This document shows positions 37,679-46,600 of a DNA stretch of 64,000 bases, one piece after another. The DNA comes from Crocinitomicaceae bacterium (GTDB taxonomy: Bacteria; Bacteroidota; Bacteroidia; Flavobacteriales_D; Crocinitomicaceae). Every line of letters begins with the position of its first letter. Position 1 is the stretch's first letter. Location of the stretch: positions 310,001 through 374,000 of the forward strand of contig JAKVAR010000006.1 of the NCBI GenBank assembly GCA_022447585.1. The letters run 5' to 3'. The translations under genes and the position numbers were made by a program. The notes beneath the pieces were generated by a model that was given only the letters and a program-made list of their open reading frames with translations, did no database searches and was not told where the DNA came from.

Positions 37679-38923
37679 CTATATTGGTTTTGAATTGATT
37701 GTGTTTTTATCAATCAATCCATTAGCTGCCATAAGCCCTGATTCCATGGCTGCATTTAATGATCCATTTAATAGGTAATCTCCTGCAAGAAATATATTTT
37801 CTTTGACCTCACATTTACTTGGGTTTATTGTCATAATGGGTGCTTGAATCTCGGGCAGTGCCTGTGTGATTCGATAATGTTGAATATAGTTGGCTCGTTT
37901 ACATCCCGTATACGCTTTAACTTCTCGTGTAATTGTATCAATAAGGTCACGCTTAGCCATTTGATTATGGCGAAGAGTTGTTACGGATAAAATCGTTTTT
38001 CCAGTTGTATCGTCTTGAAAAGCATATAGGTTATTCGCGTACTTCCCGGTGTCAGCAATGAGTGCAATAGTTTTATTTGGAATATTTATCTGGTCGACGT
38101 CAAAATAGAAACACATGCAGCTTTTCCATTTTGCTTGCGGTTTCTTTAAACCGGGTAATATAGCATTTGCATTTCCTGTAATAATAACTCCTTTGTGCTT
38201 ATGCCTTTCACCGGATCGTGTCGTGATATATTCATTTGAAACCTCTTGAACTTCTGTGTTAAATAAGAATTTTGTTTGATTAAGATTACTCCTTAATTGA
38301 GCACTTATTTCACCCATTCCCAACTTTGGAATGGTTGCGTATCCTTCTGCGAACATTTTGTAGACAAACTGAAACATTCTATTGGAAGTGTTCAATTCAG
38401 GCTCCAAAAATATCCCAGCAAAAAAAGGTTTAAAAAATCGTTCTATAACCTTTTTAGAAAAACCGTAATCAATTAGATAATCTTGGGTTGATTGTTCGGG
38501 CGAATTGAATATTTGCGCTAAGGATTTCTTTTTTAGTGTTTGACTTAATTTGAATATTTTTAGTTTATCACCAAAAGTTCCAACATTTGACAGAAGTGTT
38601 GGGATAAGAACTTTCCAATTCTTTACGGGATCGCCGATTAAATATTTTTTTCCATTATTATAAATAAGCGCTCCAGAAGACAACTTAATCACATCGAGCT
38701 TTGATATATCTATATATTTCTTGACCAGTGGATATGCACTAAGGAGCACCTGAAAGCCCACATCAAGACGATATCCATTGTGATTAATGGTTTTAACACG
38801 GCCACCAACATCATCTGTTTGTTCAATTACAACAGGTTTAAAACCGGCTCTTTCCAATTCATAAGCAGCAATTAATCCGCTTATACCCGCACCAATAATA
38901 AATATGTTTTCTTTATGCTGCAT
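37679..38923 (-). CDS. FAD-dependent amine-oxidase/phytoene-desaturase-like enzyme
   Basis: 414 residues. The N-terminal FAD motif IIGAGISGLIAAYELERAGF is followed by VIEQTDDVGGRVKT, and the C-terminal FAD block is NIFLAGDYLLNGSLNAAMESG. This is the amine-oxidase/protoporphyrinogen-oxidase/CrtI superfamily; the substrate is unknown. It lies 32 bases after the ABC1 kinase gene in the tetR operon. The operon order tetR - ABC1 - FAD enzyme suggests an oxidative or photo-oxidative stress task. Confidence 0.88.
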   Translation of the reverse strand: MQHKENIFIIGAGISGLIAAYELERAGFKPVVIEQTDDVGGRVKTINHNGYRLDVGFQVLLSAYPLVKKYIDISKLDVIKLSSGALIYNNGKKYLIGDPVKNWKVLIPTLLSNVGTFGDKLKIFKLSQTLKKKSLAQIFNSPEQSTQDYLIDYGFSKKVIERFFKPFFAGIFLEPELNTSNRMFQFVYKMFAEGYATIPKLGMGEISAQLRSNLNQTKFLFNTEVQEVSNEYITTRSGERHKHKGVIITGNANAILPGLKKPQAKWKSCMCFYFDVDQINIPNKTIALIADTGKYANNLYAFQDDTTGKTILSVTTLRHNQMAKRDLIDTITREVKAYTGCKRANYIQHYRITQALPEIQAPIMTINPSKCEVKENIFLAGDYLLNGSLNAAMESGLMAANGLIDKNTINSKPI

Positions 38924-38955
38924 TCGTTTTGAATCTTATCTATTCAAGAAATAAT

Positions 38956-40275
38956 TTAAACTTTTGCTATGGTTTTGTAATTGTTAACGATGATTTCTCC
39001 TCCATTCAATGCGTTCATTAGGCCAAGTAAGCCAATAAGTGTTCTGTTCATGTATACAAAATGTTTTGAACCTCTTTTTCCACTTATTTTTTTGAGCATT
39101 TTATCATCTTTCAGTTTATTGCCCAGGAATAATAACTCCTTAAAGTAGGCTGGACTGCTAAAATCAAACTTCTCATGCTGAAAAGGTTTGTTAATTATTG
39201 TTAGCATCCGCTTAAAAACGGTCTTAATGGTAATTACATCTTCTTTTGAGTCAGTTGCTGTGATAATTTCTAGTTCTTTCAATAAAGATTCAAAAGACGA
39301 ATCATTTTCGATGTTCTCGAGCTCTGCGAGTTTGAAAAATGGCGTGTAAAAGTCCAGAGGTATTTCTTTCATACAACCGAAGTCAAGAACTATAAGCTGA
39401 TTTTTTGAGTTAACCTTGAAGTTCCCTGGATGTGGATCAGCATGAACTTTTCTATAGTTGTGAATGTGGAATAGGTAAAAATCCCATAAATTCTGCCCAA
39501 CTTTATTTCGCTTCTCTTTCGATAGTTCTTGTTCATAATATTCTGACAAATGAACTCCTTCCATCCACTGCATAGTAATCACATTAGAAGTGGAAAACTT
39601 AGATAGTACCTTCGGTATAAGCACATCGTGCATGGGAGCAGTCAGATTTTTAGCTTCGATAAGGTTCGAAATTTCAAGTTTATAATCAGTCTCTTCCAGT
39701 AATTTATTTTGTACTTCTTGAAAATAATCATCAATTTCATCACTCTTTAGCTTCATCATTCGAAGAGCAAATGGTTTCACTAACTTCAAATCACTAAGTA
39801 TACTTTCTGACACACCAGGATACTGAATTTTTACTGCGAGTTTTTCATTATCTATTTCAGCCTTATGCACTTGTCCAATGCTTGCCGCGTAGCTACTCTC
39901 ATTCTCGAAAACAGAAAAAACATCTTCAGGATATTTCCCTATCGCATTTTTAAAAACCTTTCTTGCTAAAGGTGCAGAAAGTGGAGGAACACTGAACTGA
40001 GCCAATGAGAACTTTTCGACAAACTCTTTGGGTAGTATTCCGTCGTCTAAACTCATCATTTGAGCCATTTTAAGGGCGCTTCCTTTAAGTTCAGATAGCC
40101 CTTCATATATGTCATTGGCATTTGCTGTGTTTAGTTTTGCTCTTGCATTTTCCTCATCCGATAGAATGCGATTACCTATATACTTGACGTAATTTGTTCC
40201 TACTTGTGCGCCAATTTTTAAAATTTTACTGGCTCTTTGTATTTTTGATTGAGGTATATGATCGAGTGATTTCAT
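38956..40275 (-). CDS. ABC1/AarF/UbiB-family atypical kinase
   Basis: 439 residues. Family motifs: the KxGQ-like segment GSALKMAQMMSLDDG (Gly replaced by Ala), the Ala-rich loop SYAASIGQVHKAEI, catalytic Lys in LAVKIQYPG, HADPHPGNF and metal-binding VLDFGC. UbiB-type proteins support ubiquinone or other prenyl-lipid metabolism through ATPase activity. It overlaps the tetR gene by four bases (ATGA), so it is translationally coupled to its probable regulator. Confidence 0.9.
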   Translation of the reverse strand: MKSLDHIPQSKIQRASKILKIGAQVGTNYVKYIGNRILSDEENARAKLNTANANDIYEGLSELKGSALKMAQMMSLDDGILPKEFVEKFSLAQFSVPPLSAPLARKVFKNAIGKYPEDVFSVFENESSYAASIGQVHKAEIDNEKLAVKIQYPGVSESILSDLKLVKPFALRMMKLKSDEIDDYFQEVQNKLLEETDYKLEISNLIEAKNLTAPMHDVLIPKVLSKFSTSNVITMQWMEGVHLSEYYEQELSKEKRNKVGQNLWDFYLFHIHNYRKVHADPHPGNFKVNSKNQLIVLDFGCMKEIPLDFYTPFFKLAELENIENDSSFESLLKELEIITATDSKEDVITIKTVFKRMLTIINKPFQHEKFDFSSPAYFKELLFLGNKLKDDKMLKKISGKRGSKHFVYMNRTLIGLLGLMNALNGGEIIVNNYKTIAKV

Positions 40276-40901
40276 GACTTTTTAAATAAAAATTTCCCGA
40301 GGTCTACAATACTTTCTACTACATTGGATTCAGCAATATCAAATGATAATTTTAAATTCTTTTCGATGAACACATCCGTTTTTTCGAACTTTTTGGAATC
40401 GTCTTTTATCCAATAAGACATAATCGTACAAAATTGGCCCCATGCTGCAGCCTCTTTTGCTTTAATTTTTATGGTTGATTCTGGAACAAAAGACAAGGCA
40501 GAAATATTAAAATCTAAGTCATTAAAGAAATCTAAGAAAGTCTTTTTAGCAACCTTCAGTTCATTCGTTTTAGCCATCAAATTTTTACCAACGGGGATTA
40601 TTAACATAACTAAAGAACGATTTAACGTTAGAACTTCAATGAGCGAATAGTAGAATGTTAGCAGCGATTCCTTTGCTGCCATATTTTCTGAATCTTTCTT
40701 GTTTTCTTTCGTTAAATTTATTGCATTCAATACAAAATGGTTCAAGATGTCAGCTTCGAGGCTGGAGAATGATGTATAATATTCATAAATTAGACTTTCT
40801 TCAATTCCTATTTCTTTGGCAAAAAGAGCAAAGTTTTTAGGACGCATACCATGCGCATTTAAATAGTTTGAATAGGCTTCTTGAATTTGTTTGGCTGTCA
40901 T
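40272..40901 (-). CDS. TetR-family regulator of the ABC1/FAD operon
   Basis: 209 residues. The N-terminal helix-turn-helix (about 5-50) reads LNAHGMRPKNFALFAKEIG and ESLIYEYYTSFSSLEADIL. The C-terminal half is helical and unlike classic TetR, as in a Bacteroidota-specific TetR C-terminal class. Its start codon lies inside one arm of a perfect inverted repeat (40901-40934), strongly suggesting autoregulation. The same repeat occurs upstream of the photolyase operon (48003-48038), so it may control both. Confidence 0.88.
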   Translation of the reverse strand: MTAKQIQEAYSNYLNAHGMRPKNFALFAKEIGIEESLIYEYYTSFSSLEADILNHFVLNAINLTKENKKDSENMAAKESLLTFYYSLIEVLTLNRSLVMLIIPVGKNLMAKTNELKVAKKTFLDFFNDLDFNISALSFVPESTIKIKAKEAAAWGQFCTIMSYWIKDDSKKFEKTDVFIEKNLKLSFDIAESNVVESIVDLGKFLFKKS

Positions 40902-40934
40902 TTGTTTAACGTTTTAAGTATAAAGTTAAACAAA
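40901..40934. promoter_or_regulatory. Inverted repeat operator at the tetR start (copy 1)
   Basis: TTTGTTTAAC (40901-40910), 14 bases, GTTAAACAAA (40925-40934): a perfect 10-bp-arm inverted repeat abutting the tetR start codon. Copy 2 has the same arms and the same spacer length. Likely binding site of the TetR protein. Confidence 0.65.
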
Positions 40935-41218
40935 ACAAACTAGTAACACAATATTTTATCGTGAGATTGTATTATGTAATCATAAATTCTGTATTTAAAG
41001 TAAAAAGGGAGTCCTTGAAAAGTCTCAGCAATAGAGCGCGACCTAAAGTAATACGAAGTATCTTTTTATGGCTTTCTTAAGTAAAGTGAGTTTATTATGG
41101 GTCGTTTAAAATTGGATACGGAAGTGAACAAAAACGGGTAAGAATTGAGGCTATATGTGAATGGCTTTTATTGATGTTGAATACCCGCTGCTGAAATTTA
41201 TGGATTAGATGATCATTT
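40902..41218. other. Intergenic region with no gene
   Basis: The left end holds the tetR operator. The rest contains only very short ORFs, such as 14 codons at about 41097-41141, which I do not believe are genes. No tRNA, repeat or terminator was found. Confidence 0.6.
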
Positions 41219-41662
41219 TTATGAGGTTAAATATGCCGCCTTAGCCAATTTTTCTTTATAGCGCGCAATTATGTTAGCTGTAAATTCTTTTTTATTAGAC
41301 GCATTTAAGCCCATCTGTTCAGGATTAACCATTGTACTGTTTAATGAGTTCAGTGTTTGTCCACTCCAAAGTGCCAATTCGATAATAACAGGAGCTAGCG
41401 AGAGCCCTTTCTTGGTTAGATGATAATAAATTGACTTTTTGTTTGTGGGAAGCTTTCTTTTTGACACAAGCTTTAAGTCGAGCAATTTTTTCATTCGAAG
41501 TGTTAATATATTGGTGGCTATAGCTTCTTCACTATCGGTAAAGTCTTTAAATGTCTCTTTGCCTTGCAATAACATTTGTTTTACTATCACTAAAGTCCAC
41601 TTGTCTCCAACAACATCTAGCGCTGATGTTATTGGACAATCACATCTAAAATTGTTTACCAC
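41219..41662 (-). CDS. HxlR-family transcriptional regulator
   Basis: 147 residues from a GTG start at 41662. HxlR winged-helix features: CDCPITSALDVVGDKWTLVIVKQML, IATNILTLRMKKLLDLKLVSK and YHLTKKGLSLAPVIIELALW. The frame has no ATG; a TTG at 41707 would add 15 residues. The GTG gives the N-terminus usual for the family (a few residues before CPI). It is divergent from the small ORF and SDR genes to its right, which it may regulate. Confidence 0.87.
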   Translation of the reverse strand: MVNNFRCDCPITSALDVVGDKWTLVIVKQMLLQGKETFKDFTDSEEAIATNILTLRMKKLLDLKLVSKRKLPTNKKSIYYHLTKKGLSLAPVIIELALWSGQTLNSLNSTMVNPEQMGLNASNKKEFTANIIARYKEKLAKAAYLTS

Positions 41663-41731
41663 GATTGAAATTTTATCAAAAGTACGAAATGCTCTTATTA
41701 CTTGCAAAACAAAAGTTTTTTCATTTATCGC

Positions 41732-41761
41732 TTGCGTTTTGCAATTAATAGTCTAATTTTG
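41732..41761 (+). promoter_or_regulatory. Promoter of the short ORF and SDR gene
   Basis: TTG (41732-41734), 19 bases, then TAATTTTG (41754-41761). An inverted repeat TTGCAAAAC (41702-41710) / GTTTTGCAA (41736-41744) overlaps the -33 side and could be the HxlR operator. Confidence 0.55.
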
Positions 41762-41836
41762 CTTTTATAAAACAAGTAATAATCCTTTGCGGGTGAAAAG
41801 AAAAATGATAAAACAATTTCCGAGGAGTTTTTAAGT

Positions 41837-41917
41837 ATGGGAATGAAAAAAAGACTTTGGAAATGCTCTAAAGGAAGTGGAAAAGGTTTTCAGTGTGGGA
41901 ATAAATTTAAAATATAA
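41837..41917 (+). CDS. Short ORF of 26 codons upstream of the SDR gene
   Basis: Encodes MGMKKRLWKCSKGSGKGFQC plus six residues: a basic peptide with two Cys. It has a purine-rich GAGGAG 11 bases before the ATG and lies between the promoter at 41732-41761 and the SDR start, ending five bases before that start. It could be a real small protein or a leader peptide coupling translation to the SDR gene. No family is recognised. Confidence 0.35.
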   Translation: MGMKKRLWKCSKGSGKGFQCGNKFKI

Positions 41918-41922
41918 ATCAT

Positions 41923-42930
41923 ATGAAGAAAGTATTATTGACAGGGATATCTGGATTTGTCGGTCAGCATTGTGCTGTAGAGTTATTGGAAAAAGGATAC
42001 GCAGTAAGGGGATCATTGAGAAACCTCTCTAAAGAGCAAGAAGTTAGAGAAGGTATTGCCAAATCTATCGATGCAAAAGGTAATTTAGAGTTTTGTGAAC
42101 TCGACTTGCTCAATGATAAAGGTTGGGATAAAGCAATGGAAGGTTGCGACTATGTATTGCATGTTGCCTCTCCATTTGTTATTGCTGAACCAAAAGATGA
42201 AAATGAAATGATTAAACCTGCAGTGGAAGGAACACTTAGGGCCTTGAAAGCCGCAAAAAAAGCAGGGGTTAAAAAGCTTGTTTTGACTTCTTCTACCGTA
42301 GCAATGGCTGGTGATAAAAAGAAAAATCATCTGACTCAAACTAGTTGGACTAATCCTAAGATGGATAAGGTGTCTGTTTATATGAAAAGTAAAACCTTGG
42401 CGGAGCAGGCTGCTTGGGATTTTTATAAGAATGAAGCATCCGAAAATAAAATGGAATTGACTGTGATTAATCCTGGGCCAATTTACGGTCCAACATTGAC
42501 GGGTAATCTTTCTGGAGCTTCGATGAGTATGATAAAAGATATTATTACTGGAAAAATGCCAATGTTACCAAACTCACATTATGTCATGTCAGACGTAAGA
42601 GATATTGCTAAAATCCATGTGGCTGCTTTGGAAAATACAATGTCTAATGGAAAACGTTTCATTGTTACTTCTGAAAAACCATATTCTTTTGTTGGTATCG
42701 CTTCTATTTTGAAAGAAAATGGATTTAAAAAAGCCAGTCCAAGGAAAGCTCCAAGTTTCATGGTCAAGTTTATGAGCTTATTTAATAGTGAAATGAAAGG
42801 AATGTTGCCATTTGTTGATGCAGAGGTCAGTGCTGATATTTCACAAACAAAAGAAGTTTTTAACTGGAAGCCACTTTCTTTTGAAAAGACAGTTTTAGAT
42901 ACAGCAAATTCTATTAAACCACTTCTTTAG
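41923..42930 (+). CDS. NAD(P)-dependent SDR (dihydroflavonol-reductase/aldehyde-reductase type)
   Basis: 335 residues. The Rossmann motif is LTGISGFVGQHCAVELLEKGY, followed by DYVLHVASPFV and the active-site Tyr/Lys region (VYMKSKTLAEQAAW; YxxxK = YMKSK). This is the atypical/extended SDR group of aldehyde, cinnamoyl-CoA and dihydroflavonol reductases; the substrate is unknown. It is divergent from the HxlR gene. Confidence 0.9.
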   Translation: MKKVLLTGISGFVGQHCAVELLEKGYAVRGSLRNLSKEQEVREGIAKSIDAKGNLEFCELDLLNDKGWDKAMEGCDYVLHVASPFVIAEPKDENEMIKPAVEGTLRALKAAKKAGVKKLVLTSSTVAMAGDKKKNHLTQTSWTNPKMDKVSVYMKSKTLAEQAAWDFYKNEASENKMELTVINPGPIYGPTLTGNLSGASMSMIKDIITGKMPMLPNSHYVMSDVRDIAKIHVAALENTMSNGKRFIVTSEKPYSFVGIASILKENGFKKASPRKAPSFMVKFMSLFNSEMKGMLPFVDAEVSADISQTKEVFNWKPLSFEKTVLDTANSIKPLL

Positions 42931-43033
42931 AAAAAGAAAATTTTTTAACAATGTCCGGAATTGCATTGTGCGGTTCTGGACTTGTTTCAATGGTCGATGA
43001 TGCGTTTAATTTTTTGGCAGAATACGATCTTTA

Positions 43034-43444
43034 TCACGAAGATAAAAAGAGCGTTTTCAAGTCTGTCATTTTTTTGATAAAGGCTTTGTTTTCAGTATAA
43101 TATTTGTCTTTCTTAAATTTTATGAATTTACCATTGGAATGGACACTAAAAGTTTGTGTGCTAAATATCACTAATCGGTAATAAGGTACTAACCATGAAT
43201 ATCGATCTAATCTGTTGCTGAAGTGTATAATAATACCTTTGGGTCTCAGCTCAATATTTGCGTAGTTAGTATCTATTTTTTGCAAGTTTTTCGGAGTTAA
43301 TGATGGACTTAGCTCATCGATAATTAACCTGCGCGAGCCTATACCTCTTAGGTTGATTTTTTCTAAAAAGGAATATGGATTTCCAAGAATTTGATTGCTT
43401 TCCTTAATATAATCTTCGTTTTTGTAACTGGTGTTGAATAACAT
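43034..43444 (-). CDS. Conserved hypothetical protein
   Basis: 136 residues, mostly beta and charged, with INLRGIGSRRLIIDELSPSL, ANIELRPKGIIIHFSNRLDR and SWLVPYYRLVIF. It looks like a compact single-domain cytosolic protein of the kind conserved in Flavobacteriia, but I cannot name a function. It lies 11 bases after the iron-sulfur-family photolyase gene, so it may be the last gene of the photolyase operon. Confidence 0.75.
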   Translation of the reverse strand: MLFNTSYKNEDYIKESNQILGNPYSFLEKINLRGIGSRRLIIDELSPSLTPKNLQKIDTNYANIELRPKGIIIHFSNRLDRYSWLVPYYRLVIFSTQTFSVHSNGKFIKFKKDKYYTENKAFIKKMTDLKTLFLSS

Positions 43445-43455
43445 ATCGTGTGTAT

Positions 43456-44943
43456 TTAATGATTTATTGTTGTTAAGTATTGCTCAGCGTTCGCTAAATG
43501 TTTTTGCTGAGTTTCTATTGGGAATTTATCAAACATTCGAACAAGCATACCCAGGCGAGGATTGGATAAAAAGAAATCACGATGCGTATGCATAAATCGC
43601 CAGAACAGACCGTCCCAAACGCTTTGCCATTCTCCCTTCTTATAATTACTCATTTTCATCAGGTAGTTACTCCCACTGATGTATGGTTTTGATGCCATTA
43701 ACCCACCATCTGCGAATTGACTCATACCATAGACATTTGTCACCATAACCCAATCATATGCATCAATGAAGAGTTCCATAAACCAACGATATACATCGTC
43801 TGGATCAAATTCACAGAGCAACATAAAATTACCCAATACCATCAGTCTTTCAATGTGATGACAATAGCCCGTTTTCAATACTTTTTTAATGGTTTGATCT
43901 ATTGGTATTATCCCTGTGTTTCCCTCGTAAAATGAAGCAGGTATTTTTCTTTTGAAGTTCCAAAAATTGATTGTGCGCTCTTCGCTACCCCGCACTTCAT
44001 AAACACCTCTTATAAATTCTCTCCATCCAATTATTTGTCGCACAAAACCTTCCGTTGAGTTAATCGGGACATCATTATCCTTCGCATAAATAAGACAAGC
44101 TGTGATTACTTCTTTTGGGGTTATCAGTCCAACATTCATCATTGGCGATAATACACTATGATTTAGTATCGAATTTTCGGCAACAATCGCATCTTCATAT
44201 GTTCCAAATTCCTGGAAGCGTTGCTCAAAAAATTGCTGAAGCCATGCTTTAGTCGTCTCAAAACAAATTGGGTATAACCAGATGTTTGGCAGATCTCCAA
44301 AATGATGGGAAAAGTGATTTTCCACGTAACATCGCGCCTCTTCATAATATTGATCCACAGCTGGGAATTGAATAGTTGGAGGTATCTTTTTTGCGGGATA
44401 CTTCTTTCTGTTTTCTGCATCAAATGTCCATTTACCACCTGTTGGTCCCCCCTCTTTTTCAATGAGTATATTTTGCTTCTTGCGCTGCTGAGTGTAAAAT
44501 GTTGTTTGATGATATTTCGGCTTATCCTTTTTAAAGAAATCTGAAAGGTCTTCTTTCGTGTTCAAAAATAAGGGTGAATGAAATTGTGTTGTCTCAATAT
44601 TATTTTCCTCGGAAGATTCGATTAAACGTTTGTTTAACCAATTATCAGTTGGGTCTATATAATTTATATGCTCTATGCCGTTGTTCTTCAATTTAGGAAT
44701 CAGTAATCGGATGTCTGAAATGAATTCAATAGATTCAATATAAACGACTTCATACCCTTTCTCATTTGCAAGAAAATCAGCGTATCTTTTCATTGTAGCG
44801 CGATGAAATGCAATTTTCTGCTTGTGAAATACGTAGTGTTTAAAAAATAAAAATTCTTCAACGACATAAAATGGCGCATTCACTTTAAAAAGAGGAGACT
44901 CTTTAAATAGTTGGTGTGGAAATATTAAATTGATTGTTTTCAT
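43456..44943 (-). CDS. Photolyase-related protein of the FeS-BCP/PhrB family, cluster cysteines absent
   Basis: 495 residues. The N-terminal part ([10 protein letters not shown], then [18 protein letters not shown]) and the C-terminal FAD part ([49 protein letters not shown]) are typical of the photolyase-related DPRP family, which includes bacterial (6-4) photolyase PhrB. Those enzymes hold a [4Fe-4S] cluster with four Cys: one in the segment before HHIxRLM and three after the SKPY block. Here the first region reads TGIIPID (343) and the last reads [15 protein letters not shown] (431-445), with no Cys. So the cluster is probably missing. It overlaps the DUF2256 gene by four bases. Confidence 0.88.
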   Translation of the reverse strand: MKTINLIFPHQLFKESPLFKVNAPFYVVEEFLFFKHYVFHKQKIAFHRATMKRYADFLANEKGYEVVYIESIEFISDIRLLIPKLKNNGIEHINYIDPTDNWLNKRLIESSEENNIETTQFHSPLFLNTKEDLSDFFKKDKPKYHQTTFYTQQRKKQNILIEKEGGPTGGKWTFDAENRKKYPAKKIPPTIQFPAVDQYYEEARCYVENHFSHHFGDLPNIWLYPICFETTKAWLQQFFEQRFQEFGTYEDAIVAENSILNHSVLSPMMNVGLITPKEVITACLIYAKDNDVPINSTEGFVRQIIGWREFIRGVYEVRGSEERTINFWNFKRKIPASFYEGNTGIIPIDQTIKKVLKTGYCHHIERLMVLGNFMLLCEFDPDDVYRWFMELFIDAYDWVMVTNVYGMSQFADGGLMASKPYISGSNYLMKMSNYKKGEWQSVWDGLFWRFMHTHRDFFLSNPRLGMLVRMFDKFPIETQQKHLANAEQYLTTINH

Positions 44944-45068
44944 CTTTTTTTTCTACAACGTTGACTGCAATACTTTACCGCTTCCCAGTTATTCTTCCAT
45001 TTCTTACGCCATGTAAATGAAAGGCCGCAAACGGCACATGTTTTTGTCGGAAGGTGCTTTTTTTTCAT
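44940..45068 (-). CDS. DUF2256 family zinc-ribbon-like small protein
   Basis: 42 residues ([20 protein letters not shown] to the end), with four Cys arranged CxxC ... CxxxC (CAVC and CSQRC) and many Lys/Arg/Trp. This is the DUF2256 family, which is repeatedly found next to photolyase and cryptochrome genes. The stop overlaps the next photolyase gene start (ATGA), so the two are translationally coupled. It probably binds zinc. The role is unknown. Confidence 0.85.
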   Translation of the reverse strand: MKKKHLPTKTCAVCGLSFTWRKKWKNNWEAVKYCSQRCRKKR

Positions 45069-45106
45069 AGCTAAATGTTTAGTAATTCATATTCATTCTA
45101 ATTCGT

Positions 45107-46600
45107 TTAAGTTCTACTATTTCTTTTCTCTTGTAATTCATTATTTATTCTATTTACATGTGTATTTAAAAGGCGCTTTTTTTCTGCTTGAACTGCTGGA
45201 TGCTTTTTATGCCCCCAAATTTTGTCTCTTGCTAACTTTGCACTTTCCTTCAATTCAACGATTGGCTTCGGATAATCGTCGCCAATGATTACATCGCAAA
45301 AAGCTTGTTCCATCGTTGTCATTTTCCACGGTTCATGAATGTGCTCTAGAGGAACGTTGGATAGTTCTGGTACCCACTTTTTAATAAATACGCCATCCGG
45401 ACAGTATTCTTGAGAGTTTTTTACAGGGTTATATAAACGTACTGTATTAATTCCCGTGGTTCCCGCTTGCATTTGAAATTGAGGATAATGGATTCCTGGC
45501 TCGTAGTCTAAAAATTGTTGTGCTAAATGGTAGGTCCCTTCGCGCCAATCTTGATCCAAATTCAGGGTTAAAAAAGAAACGAGCATAGCTCTCATTCTAA
45601 AATTAATCCAACCCGTTTGGATAACTGCTCGCATACATGCATCTACCAGGGGATATCCAGTTGTTCCTGTTTTCCAGGCCTCAATGAATCTTTCATTCTT
45701 GGAATGAATTAATAATTCATATCCGCGATTGATGCAAACGGTTTCGTAATCACATTCTACTTCAAATTTTTGAATGAAATGACAGTGCCAGTGCAGCCGA
45801 GTTAGCATGGCAGAAAAAGCGCGGTCATTTTGCTTTCCGTTCGGATGGGCCCCAATAAATTGAAATGCTTGTTTAACACTTAAATTTCCCCACGCTAAAT
45901 AAGGAGATAACCTACTACACGAGGTTCTACTTTCTAAAGGTTTTGAAATGTTTTTCTGATATTTAAAGCCTCGTTGAGCGGCGAATGATTTCAAATATCG
46001 CCAAGCGTTTTGTTCTCCTGGTGGCTGAAATAATATCGAATATTCTTCTAAGTTATTGATTAATTTTTCTGGTAATGTAAACGGGTGTTCAAGCGGATTC
46101 AATTCTGAAATTGAGTAATTATTTTGAATGATTGGACGATGCATTACTTTATGCCAGTGTTTGTTCCAATCCGTTCTATTTTTAATTCCTCTAATTATGC
46201 CATCGCGCTGTGATTGAATCCATTGAATATCCCAATTTTTACAGAATACGCTAATTATTTTGTCGCGTTCCCAAGTAATGCGATTTCCACTTTCTTGATA
46301 ACTAAAAATCTTCTTGATATCGAAGTGAAACTTGAGGTGTTCAAAAACATCAGATGCTTCTCCATAAAACACTTCTATTTGTCTATTGAAAGGTGATAGC
46401 GTTTTGTTTAAGGTTAAAATAGAGTGATAAATAAATTGCAAGTGCCTTGGGCTAGTGTCTGGGTATTCAATAATAGAAGGCTCGAATAAATATATAATAC
46501 GATATGGAATTTCTTCACGTTCTGCGCGCAATAAAGGCTCATGATCCTGTGTACGTATATCACGTTTTAACCAAACAATATTTAAGCTTTCCGTTTTCAA
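45107..46600 (-). CDS. Class I-type photolyase/cryptochrome with altered FAD motif
   Basis: 497 residues. The N-terminal alpha/beta antenna domain (IVWLKRDIRTQDHEPLLRA, about 8-170) is followed by the FAD domain (about 220-450): SCSRLSPYLAWGNLSVKQAF, TGYPLVDACMRAVIQTGWINFRMRAM (split in conserved blocks), VRLYNPVKNSQEYCPDGVFI and WVPEL. The usual DGDxAxNxxxWQW segment reads instead FLDYEPGIHYPQFQMQAG (363-380). So the Asn that normally faces the flavin N5 appears to be His. It could be a blue-light receptor or an atypical repair enzyme. It overlaps the next photolyase gene by four bases. Confidence 0.88.
   Translation of the reverse strand: MKTESLNIVWLKRDIRTQDHEPLLRAEREEIPYRIIYLFEPSIIEYPDTSPRHLQFIYHSILTLNKTLSPFNRQIEVFYGEASDVFEHLKFHFDIKKIFSYQESGNRITWERDKIISVFCKNWDIQWIQSQRDGIIRGIKNRTDWNKHWHKVMHRPIIQNNYSISELNPLEHPFTLPEKLINNLEEYSILFQPPGEQNAWRYLKSFAAQRGFKYQKNISKPLESRTSCSRLSPYLAWGNLSVKQAFQFIGAHPNGKQNDRAFSAMLTRLHWHCHFIQKFEVECDYETVCINRGYELLIHSKNERFIEAWKTGTTGYPLVDACMRAVIQTGWINFRMRAMLVSFLTLNLDQDWREGTYHLAQQFLDYEPGIHYPQFQMQAGTTGINTVRLYNPVKNSQEYCPDGVFIKKWVPELSNVPLEHIHEPWKMTTMEQAFCDVIIGDDYPKPIVELKESAKLARDKIWGHKKHPAVQAEKKRLLNTHVNRINNELQEKRNSRT

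Noticed and set aside
42951..43100. Plus-strand ORF of 49 codons (MSGIALCGSGLVSM...) after the SDR gene
   Set aside because: It overlaps the end of the conserved-looking minus-strand gene at 43034-43444 by 67 bases and has no recognisable domain; possible but unsupported.
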